The notes beneath the pieces are model-generated. The model was not told the DNA's origin and searched no databases. It saw nothing but the letters and a program-made list of their open reading frames with translations. 64,000 nucleotides of DNA from Chania multitudinisentens RB-25 (GTDB lineage: Bacteria; Pseudomonadota; Gammaproteobacteria; Enterobacterales; Enterobacteriaceae). Position 1 is the stretch's first letter, and every line of letters starts with the position of its first letter. Below are positions 58,462 to 64,000 of this stretch, piece by piece. The position numbers and the translations under genes are program-made. The stretch covers positions 1,488,001-1,552,000 of the forward strand of contig NZ_CP007044.2 of assembly GCF_000520015.2 (NCBI RefSeq), in the 5' to 3' direction.

Positions 58462-59202
58462 ATGAGGCTGAAGCCGAATTACTATAAAGACCGCGTATGC
58501 CTGAATGTGTTGGCGGGTTCGATAAGCAACGCGCAGGAAATCTATGAGGCGGCACAGGGGCACGTGTTAGTAGGGGTGCTATCCAAGAATTACCCGGACG
58601 TGGACAGCGCGGTAACGGATATGGAGCGCTATGCCCGGCTGATTGAAAACGCGCTTTCCGTTGGGTTGGGGGCGGGCGATCCTAAGCAGTCGGCCATGGT
58701 CAGCCAGATCGCCAAGCATGTGCAACCACAGCATGTGAACCAGGTATTTACCGGCGTAGGTGCCAGCCGTGCGTTGCTGGGGCAAGATGAAACCGTGGTG
58801 AATGGTCTGGTATCCCCGACTGGCCGTGTGGGTTGGGTGAAGATCTCAACCGGGCCACTGAGTGCGCTGGCACCGGAGGGGATTGTGCCGGTGGAAACGG
58901 CGATTGCCTTGCTGAAAGACATGGGCGGTAGTTCGATCAAGTATTTCCCGATGGGGGGCTTGAAGCACAAAGAAGAATATCAGTATGTGGCACAAGCCTG
59001 TGCTGAACATGACTTCCTGCTGGAGCCGACCGGGGGGATCGACTTGGAGAACTATGAGTCGATTCTTGAGATCGCACTGGCCGCGGGTGTAAAGCAGGTC
59101 ATTCCGCATATTTACAGTTCCATCATTGATTCCGCCAGCGGTAATACTCGTCCACAGGATGTAAAAACCCTACTGGCGATGACTCAAAAGCTGGTGGGCT
59201 AA
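58462..59202 (+). CDS. DgaF-family 2-keto-3-deoxy-6-phosphogluconate aldolase
   Basis: A 246-residue cytoplasmic class I-type aldolase of the KDGP aldolase/DgaF family. It splits 2-keto-3-deoxygluconate-6-phosphate to pyruvate and glyceraldehyde-3-phosphate. Marks are YYKDRVCLNVLAGSISNAQE at the N-terminus, LVGVLSKNYPDVDSAVTDM near residues 34-52, GRVGWVKISTGPLSALAPEG near 118-137 with the probable Schiff-base Lys, and MGGSSIKYFPMGGLKHKEEY near 155-174. It ends the enzyme set of the cassette (EF_0839 type), followed by a stem that may act as a terminator. Confidence 0.87.
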   Translation: MRLKPNYYKDRVCLNVLAGSISNAQEIYEAAQGHVLVGVLSKNYPDVDSAVTDMERYARLIENALSVGLGAGDPKQSAMVSQIAKHVQPQHVNQVFTGVGASRALLGQDETVVNGLVSPTGRVGWVKISTGPLSALAPEGIVPVETAIALLKDMGGSSIKYFPMGGLKHKEEYQYVAQACAEHDFLLEPTGGIDLENYESILEIALAAGVKQVIPHIYSSIIDSASGNTRPQDVKTLLAMTQKLVG

Positions 59203-59252
59203 GCCTAGCACACCGGGGAGTGAGTGGGTTGTCAGGGTTAACGTCTCATCGC

Positions 59253-59272
59253 GGGCACCGTCTATGGTGCCC
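59253..59272 (+). terminator. Stem-loop after the aldolase gene
   Basis: GGGCACC (59253-59259), loop GTCTAT and GGTGCCC (59266-59272), followed by CTCTATCT. A stable stem with a poor T-tract, 50 bases after the aldolase stop. It may only partly stop transcription before the lactonase gene. Confidence 0.55.
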
Positions 59273-59297
59273 CTCTATCTGCTAATGAAGGATGACT

Positions 59298-60503
59298 ATG
59301 AGAAATAATTTACGAATCAATACGCTATCTCTTTTTATGCTGGCGATGGTCAGCCCGGTGTTGCATGCTGAGGATACAATCAAATCCTCATCGTCTCATT
59401 TTGCCTATATTGGTACTTATAACCCGAACGGCGAAGGTGTTTACCGGGTGAAGGTTGATCCCAAAAGCGGTGCGCTGAGTGATAAAACCGTGGTCAGCCA
59501 CCTGCCGAATCCGGCGCAGCTGGTGGTGGATGCCAAAGGGCAGACGCTGTACATAGCCAGCGAAGTTGCAGACTTTAACGGTACTAAGCACGGTGGCATT
59601 GTGGCTTACCGTATCAACCCGCAAGACGGTAGCCTGGCACCGCTTAACGAGGTTGATTCGCAGGGGGCCGGGCCGGTTTACCTTGCGCTGACGCCGGATG
59701 GGCGCCATTTGTTGGTGGCTAACTACGTCAGCGGTAGCGTGGCGGCATTCCCGGTAGAGAGTGATGGTAAGCTGGGGGATGCCAGTTCTGTACAACAGAG
59801 TGAAGGGCCAGCGGGGGCGGGTAAACCTGCGGGTGCGGTAGAAGGCAGTTTCGCCATCAGCGATCACAATGGCCCACATGCGCATATGATCGCCAGCGAT
59901 CCGAGTGGTAAATTTGTTTTTTCCACCGATCTGGGGTTGGATCGTATCTATCAATGGCGTTTTGACAGCCACAGCGGCAAGCTGACACCCAACGATCCAC
60001 CATGGATTGCTGCTGCTTCCGCCGGAGCTGGGCCGCGCCACTTTGTGTTCCATCCCGACGGTAAAACCCTATTGCTGGTGAATGAAGAGGCTTCCACCTT
60101 AACCAGCTACCGTTTCGACAGCCAGAAAGGCACTTTGACACAGCTTCATGATGTTTCAACGTTGCCGGCAGAGTATAAAGGCACGAACTTTGTGGCGGGT
60201 TTGGCGCTGAGTGGTGATGGTAAAAACCTGTATGTCGCCAACCGGTTGCATAACAGCATCGCTCAGTTCCGCGTAGGCAGCGAGGGCAGGCTGCAACCGG
60301 TAGCAGAGGTTTGGACGCGCGGCGATTATCCACGCACTATCACGCTGGACCCCAGTGGCCGTTACCTGTACGCATTGAACCAGCGTAGCGATAACATCAC
60401 CCGCTTTAGCGTAGATAAACAAAGCGGTAAGCTCAGCTTTGTTGAGGGCTATACGCCGGTGGGCAGCCCTTCACAAATGGTGTTTATGCCAGCGGCGAAG
60501 TAA
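59298..60503 (+). CDS. Exported lactonase-family beta-propeller protein
   Basis: A 401-residue protein of the 6-phosphogluconolactonase/YbhE (Lactonase) family, a seven-bladed propeller (AYIGTYNPNGEGVYRVKVDP; LTPDGRHLLVANYVSGSV; FHPDGKTLLLVNEEASTL; ALSGDGKNLYVANRLHNS). Unlike cytoplasmic Pgl, it has a signal peptide (cleavage after VLHA near residue 24), so it acts in the periplasm, perhaps opening an aldonolactone before uptake. The ATG at 59298 has GAAGGA 5 bases upstream; one at 59292 overlaps that site. It lies between the sugar-acid cassette and its regulator. Confidence 0.87.
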   Translation: MRNNLRINTLSLFMLAMVSPVLHAEDTIKSSSSHFAYIGTYNPNGEGVYRVKVDPKSGALSDKTVVSHLPNPAQLVVDAKGQTLYIASEVADFNGTKHGGIVAYRINPQDGSLAPLNEVDSQGAGPVYLALTPDGRHLLVANYVSGSVAAFPVESDGKLGDASSVQQSEGPAGAGKPAGAVEGSFAISDHNGPHAHMIASDPSGKFVFSTDLGLDRIYQWRFDSHSGKLTPNDPPWIAAASAGAGPRHFVFHPDGKTLLLVNEEASTLTSYRFDSQKGTLTQLHDVSTLPAEYKGTNFVAGLALSGDGKNLYVANRLHNSIAQFRVGSEGRLQPVAEVWTRGDYPRTITLDPSGRYLYALNQRSDNITRFSVDKQSGKLSFVEGYTPVGSPSQMVFMPAAK

Positions 60504-60554
60504 CTTGTTGCCCGCCTGGTGCGGCCAGGCGGGCGCGTTAATAACGGAAAGAGA

Positions 60555-62471
60555 ATGGTACGATTCCCCTACCCACGTTTGGCTTACCTGTTTGATGCTT
60601 TGCAGTCTGAGACATTACCTCAGGAAGAACTGGCGAAGCGTTTTGCTGTGTCTACGCGAACCGTGCGTACGGATATCACCGCACTGAACGATATTCTGGA
60701 AAAGTACGGTGCGCGTTTTGTGCATAACCGTGGGGCAGGTTATCGGCTGCAAGTGGACGATGCGGCGTTGTTCAGTGCGTTGCAGCAGCAGAAAGAGAGA
60801 AAGCAGGCCACCCCGCGCAGTGGGCAAGAGCGGGTGCATTATCTGCTGGTGCGTTTTTTGACCTCAGCTTTTTCCCTGAAGCTGGAAGATTTGGCTGATG
60901 AATGGTTTGTCAGCCGCGGTACGCTGCAAAACGATATGCCTGAAGTGCGGGAGCACCTGGCGCGTTACCAGCTAACTATCGAAACCAAACCGCGTTATGG
61001 CATGAAGCTGTTTGGTTCGGAAATGGCGATCCGGGCTTGCCTGACCGATCTGCTGTTTCAGTTGCACCTGGCTGACCCGGAAAATCCGCTGCTGAGCAAC
61101 GAAATCCTGCATCCACCGCAGGTGGTGGTGTTTGGCGGGTTACTGCATCCGTTGCTTTCGCAGTATGCCATCCGGCTGACGGACGAAGGTGAACAATACC
61201 TGATTTTTTACTGTGCGGTGGCGCTGCGGCGCATCATTGATGGCTATCCGCTGTCGGATTTTGACGTTGAAGATGGCGACGAAGCGGTACGCAAAGTTTC
61301 CAGTTGGTTGGCGGGGGAACTGCGTAAGGCGGCAGGTAAAGAGATCTCGGCGGCGGAGGAAGCCTATTTACGGGTGAATATCGCCGCACGGCGAGTACAG
61401 GCCGTGCAACCGACAGAGATTAATGCGGATGATGAAGACGCGCTGGTGGATTACATCCTGTCCTACATCAATACGCACTATAACTACAATTTACAGGGCG
61501 ACAAGCAGCTGCGCGCCGATTTGCTCACCCATATCAAGACCATGATTACCCGGGTGAAGTACCAGATCACTATCTCAAATCCACTGTTGACCAATATCAA
61601 GCAGCACTACCCGATGGCCTATGATGTCACGTTGGCGGCGGTATCAAGCTGGGGCAAATATACCCCCTATACCCTGAGTGAAAATGAAATCGGCTATCTG
61701 GTACTGCATATCGGCGTTGGCCTGGAGCGGCATTACAATATCGGTTATGAACGCCATCCGCAGGTGATGCTGGTGTGTGATACCGGCAACTCCACGGTGC
61801 GGATGATCCAGGCACAGATTGCACGCAAATATCCACAGCTGGTGATGACGCGCATTGTTTCGCTGCGAGATTATGAAGTTCTCGGCCAGATCGAAGAAGA
61901 TTTCGTTATTTCCAACGCACGCATCAGTGAGAAAAATAAACCGGTAGTGGTGATGTCACCGTTCCCGACCGAATACCAGCTTGAACAGTTGGGCAAGCTG
62001 GTATTGGTGGATCGCACTAAGCCATACATGCTGGAAAAATTCTTCGACGCGAGCCATTTCATGATCGTTAATGAGCCGCTGACGCAGGAGCAACTGTTTA
62101 AAAAAGTCTGTACTCAGTTAGAGCAAGAAGGTTATGTGGGCAGTGATTTTTACTCTTCGGTGGTAGAGCGGGAAGCGATAGTGTCCACCTTGCTGGGCGA
62201 GGGTATTGCTTTGCCACACTCGCTGGGGTTGCTGGCGAAAAAGACCGTGGTGGTCACCTTGCTGGCCTCACAGGGCATTGCCTGGGGCGAGGGTGAGATC
62301 GCCCATGTGATATTCCTGCTGGCAATCAGTAAAAGTGACTACGAAGAAGCAATGGCGATTTACGATCTGTTCGTCACCTTTGTGCGTGAACGTTCGATGA
62401 GCCGTTTGCTGGGCAGTAATGACTTTGACAGTTTCAAAGCAGTAGCGCTGGATTGCCTGAGCCGGATCTGA
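60555..62471 (+). CDS. PRD-containing transcriptional activator (HTH-PRD-PRD-EIIB-EIIA)
   Basis: A 638-residue regulator. An N-terminal HTH (EELAKRFAVSTRTVRTDITA near residues 22-41) and a second helical region make it a DNA-binding MtlR/LicR-type activator instead of an RNA-binding BglG antiterminator. Two PRD domains follow (about 175-290 and 295-400), then a IIB-like domain with a Cys loop (LVCDTGNSTVRM near 404-415) and a IIA-like domain with a His in GIALPHSLG near 555. Such proteins are switched by PTS phosphorylation. It begins after GGAAAGAG; the frame extends upstream to 60519 without support. It is probably the regulator of the cassette at 53597-59202. Confidence 0.9.
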   Translation: MVRFPYPRLAYLFDALQSETLPQEELAKRFAVSTRTVRTDITALNDILEKYGARFVHNRGAGYRLQVDDAALFSALQQQKERKQATPRSGQERVHYLLVRFLTSAFSLKLEDLADEWFVSRGTLQNDMPEVREHLARYQLTIETKPRYGMKLFGSEMAIRACLTDLLFQLHLADPENPLLSNEILHPPQVVVFGGLLHPLLSQYAIRLTDEGEQYLIFYCAVALRRIIDGYPLSDFDVEDGDEAVRKVSSWLAGELRKAAGKEISAAEEAYLRVNIAARRVQAVQPTEINADDEDALVDYILSYINTHYNYNLQGDKQLRADLLTHIKTMITRVKYQITISNPLLTNIKQHYPMAYDVTLAAVSSWGKYTPYTLSENEIGYLVLHIGVGLERHYNIGYERHPQVMLVCDTGNSTVRMIQAQIARKYPQLVMTRIVSLRDYEVLGQIEEDFVISNARISEKNKPVVVMSPFPTEYQLEQLGKLVLVDRTKPYMLEKFFDASHFMIVNEPLTQEQLFKKVCTQLEQEGYVGSDFYSSVVEREAIVSTLLGEGIALPHSLGLLAKKTVVVTLLASQGIAWGEGEIAHVIFLLAISKSDYEEAMAIYDLFVTFVRERSMSRLLGSNDFDSFKAVALDCLSRI

Positions 62472-62476
62472 GTTGT

Positions 62477-62497
62477 CCCTTTTCTGTTTGAAAAGGG
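62477..62497. terminator. Stem between converging genes
   Basis: CCCTTTTC (62477-62484) and GAAAAGGG (62490-62497) form an eight-base stem with a five-base loop between the regulator stop and the stop of the small minus-strand gene. No T-run on either side, so termination would be weak. Confidence 0.5.
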
Positions 62498-62507
62498 GAT
62501 TGATGAT

Positions 62508-62600
62508 CTATTGCTCTTTTTTCTTACCGAAGATCTTGATCAATGCGCCAACTATCAGGCCGATGGCGATGCCGGTCAAAATCCAGTCGATGATACTCAT
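62508..62600 (-). CDS. Small membrane peptide, 30 residues
   Basis: A 31-codon minus-strand frame with an excellent ribosome site (GGGAGGAG 7 bases before the ATG at 62600). The peptide begins MSIIDWILTGIAIGLIVGAL and ends with a basic tail IKIFGKKKEQ: one transmembrane helix of about 20 residues with glycines spaced for helix packing, and a positively charged cytoplasmic end. Small single-helix peptides of this sort are common in enterics and often regulate membrane complexes. I do not recognise a named family. A 24-base palindrome lies 45 bases upstream of its start. Confidence 0.7.
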   Translation of the reverse strand: MSIIDWILTGIAIGLIVGALIKIFGKKKEQ

Positions 62601-62644
62601 CTCATACTCCTCCCGCATCTTGCAGGGTAATGGGGGTATTCTAT

Positions 62645-62668
62645 TAGATTGATTATATTATCAATCTA
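62645..62668. promoter_or_regulatory. AT-rich palindrome upstream of the small membrane gene
   Basis: TAGATTGAT (62645-62653), spacer TATATT, ATCAATCTA (62660-62668): a perfect nine-base inverted repeat, 45 bases before the ribosome site of the 30-residue gene. The symmetry and spacer look like an operator for a dimeric repressor. The rest of the 356-bp gap up to the LuxR-type gene is AT-rich, without a fixed promoter or any gene. Confidence 0.5.
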
Positions 62669-62956
62669 TCAAAAATACCTCTGCGATCGTCAGAACCCTC
62701 TCTTGGATAGCATAAAAGTTGCAGCATAACGGTTCACCCAGGTTTTCGTTGTACCTGATGCTATTATTAATATGTTAATTAAACGGTGGGAAGAGGATTT
62801 AACAATTCATCAAACTTGTGATTTGTTTAACAGGTAAACGCTTGCAGCCTTGCATTCCTGTCGGTTGAATGCTTTTTATAGAGCACTGGCCCGGTATGAC
62901 TGGGCATAATCCGGAATCAGTTGATTGTTAATTTATTAATAATTGCGAGGGCGGGG

Positions 62957-63721
62957 ATGAATATTCAGATCGAAAGGTTTTCAACGGTGATCGACGCCGT
63001 GGCAACTCGCCAATTCTATCCTTGTCTGCTGGCCTATCTGGAGGATTTTTTGGCTTTTGATAATGCCATCGTTTATGCCTTCGAGCAGGGGCAGCAACCG
63101 CATTGCCTGATGAAAGCCGAAAAAGAAAACAGCGACGCGGTAAACCAGCTCTACCAGCAAGGTGCTTATCTTGAAGATCCTTTTTACCGGGCTTTGCCCT
63201 GCGCTGGGCATGGCAAGGTGTTTACCCTGCGTGAACTGGTGCCATGTGGTTTTTATCAGACCAACTACTACCGCCATTTCTATCGTAAAACCGGCTGGCA
63301 CGATGAAGCGGGTATGCTGCTGCAATTGACACCGGAGCGTGGTTTGGGGGTGTTTTTCGGTTCCTGTCGGCAAACGGCGGGGAGGCGTTATCCGCGTCTG
63401 GCGGATTTACGCGAGGCGTTAACGTTGGTGAAAAGTGTGGTTCGGCTACATAACGAAGTGGTATCGGTTAACCGGCCCCTTTCTACAGCCCCATTGCCAG
63501 ATAGCGCGACTCAGGCACGTTATGCCCTGACACCGCGTGAGCGTGAAATTGTTGATTTAATCCTCAGTGGTAATGGTTCGCAGCAGATCGCCGAGCGGCT
63601 GTTTATCAGCCTGGGCACGGTGAAAAATCACCGTAAAAATATCTACGGTAAGCTGAACATTGGCTCTCAGGCCGAGTTGTTTAGCCTGTTTCTTAGCGCA
63701 CCGTTGCAGCGCATGGCGTGA
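62957..63721 (+). CDS. LuxR-family transcriptional regulator
   Basis: A 254-residue regulator with a C-terminal LuxR/GerE helix-turn-helix (YALTPREREIVDLILSG, then QQIAERLFISLGTVKNHRKN; residues about 190-240). The N-terminal 170 residues form a sensing domain with many aromatics (EDFLAFDNAIVYAFEQG; GFYQTNYYRHFYRKTGW), without the Trp/Tyr/Asp pattern of acyl-homoserine-lactone receptors or a response-regulator Asp. The ATG at 62957 has GAGGGCGGGG upstream; the frame is open from 62921. It lies 100 bases ahead of an FAD oxidoreductase gene, which it probably controls. Confidence 0.87.
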   Translation: MNIQIERFSTVIDAVATRQFYPCLLAYLEDFLAFDNAIVYAFEQGQQPHCLMKAEKENSDAVNQLYQQGAYLEDPFYRALPCAGHGKVFTLRELVPCGFYQTNYYRHFYRKTGWHDEAGMLLQLTPERGLGVFFGSCRQTAGRRYPRLADLREALTLVKSVVRLHNEVVSVNRPLSTAPLPDSATQARYALTPREREIVDLILSGNGSQQIAERLFISLGTVKNHRKNIYGKLNIGSQAELFSLFLSAPLQRMA

Positions 63722-63821
63722 TGTTAAATATATGTTGCGAATATCCCTAAAGGGACATAGCCGATAACCCCCACACTCCTGATAATCCGGGGGTATGGTA
63801 AAGGGAAAACGGGGTGCAGCA

Positions 63822-64000
63822 ATGAATAACAATATCGAATCGTTAACCTACTACGCAGCGACCAAGAAATACGATCTGCGCTTCCCGACGTTGGAAGAGG
63901 ATCTGGACGTTGATGTGGTGATCATCGGTGGTGGTTTTTCCGGTATCAACACCGCGTTGGAACTGGCGGAAAAAGGTATCACCAATATCGCCATTCTGGA
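63822..64000 (+). CDS. FAD-dependent oxidoreductase (DAO family), 3' part beyond window
   Basis: The first 60 residues of a D-amino-acid-oxidase-type flavoprotein, cut by the window edge. After a polar leader (YYAATKKYDLRFPTLEED) comes the Rossmann FAD-binding motif VVIIGGGFSGINTALELAEK, then an acidic-type end of the second strand (IAILE). The leader YYAAT and the spacing resemble gamma-glutamylputrescine oxidase and related amine oxidases. Preceded on the same strand by the LuxR-type regulator. Confidence 0.85.
   Translation, partial: MNNNIESLTYYAATKKYDLRFPTLEEDLDVDVVIIGGGFSGINTALELAEKGITNIAIL

Noticed and set aside
1..64000. tRNA, rRNA, CRISPR arrays and replication origins
   Set aside because: None was recognised on either strand. 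The island ends do not lie at a tRNA gene and no integrase gene was found.

Overview
The window is chromosomal DNA from an enterobacterium. MreB, AccB/AccC, RNase G, CsrD, TldD/TldE, Rnk and cytochrome b562 all read as Enterobacterales proteins, and a full ERIC element plus shortened derivatives sit between genes. Gene order (msrPQ beside aroQ-accBC, and pmbA close to tldD) and the type of contact-dependent inhibition locus point to Serratia or a close relative in the Yersiniaceae. That genus call is inference, because no rRNA or species marker is present.

Layout, left to right. (1) 1-6.4 kb: a DeoR-type repressor (cut by the left edge) transcribed away from a sugar operon: class II tagatose/fructose-bisphosphate-type aldolase, ribose-type ABC importer (binding protein, double ATPase, permease) and a PfkB-family kinase. 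Repeated ACTTTC/GAAAGT elements fill the control region. (2) 6.5-12.1 kb, minus strand: accC, accB, aroQ, msrQ, msrP, acuI. An ERIC element fills the whole aroQ-accB gap. (3) 12.4-25.7 kb, plus strand: the core shape/envelope block csrD, mreBCD, yhdE (maf), rng, yhdP, a Nit-type amidase and tldD.

(4) 25.7-49.4 kb looks like accessory DNA inserted between tldD and a barstar-yjgA-pmbA block. It holds a complete cdiB-cdiA-cdiI locus (3446-residue CdiA whose AT-rich tip resembles the CdiA_C tRNase family), then a graveyard of CDI parts: an IS256-family fragment, an IS3-family element of 1188 bp, two decayed toxin C-termini each followed by a small immunity-like gene, two lipoprotein genes and two diverged copies of a short coding remnant. 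A set of genes for oligogalacturonide use follows (unknown TIM-barrel-like protein, Gfo/Idh/MocA oxidoreductase, PL22 oligogalacturonate lyase, orphan sugar-binding protein, xylose-isomerase-like TIM barrel). The right edge of the island cuts a barnase-like ribonuclease gene, of which only the extreme C-terminus survives in front of its intact barstar partner.

(5) 49.4-53.1 kb: barstar, yjgA/darP, pmbA/tldE, cybC, rnk. (6) 53.6-62.5 kb: a rare cassette of a PRD protein, a glycine-rich SFCGS protein, DUF4312, DUF4311 and DUF4310 membrane proteins, a metal amidohydrolase, a DgaE-like PLP ammonia-lyase and a DgaF-like KDGP aldolase, followed by an exported lactonase and an HTH-PRD-PRD-EIIB-EIIA regulator. 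The enzymes fit breakdown of an N-acylated or amino sugar acid through 2-keto-3-deoxy-6-phosphogluconate. The uncharacterised membrane proteins are the obvious candidates for a new uptake, possibly phosphotransfer, system, and this is the best candidate here for an undescribed system. (7) 62.5-64 kb: a 30-residue membrane peptide gene, a LuxR-type regulator and the start of a DAO-family FAD oxidoreductase cut by the right edge.

All assignments come from reading the sequence and from memory of protein families. No database search was run.
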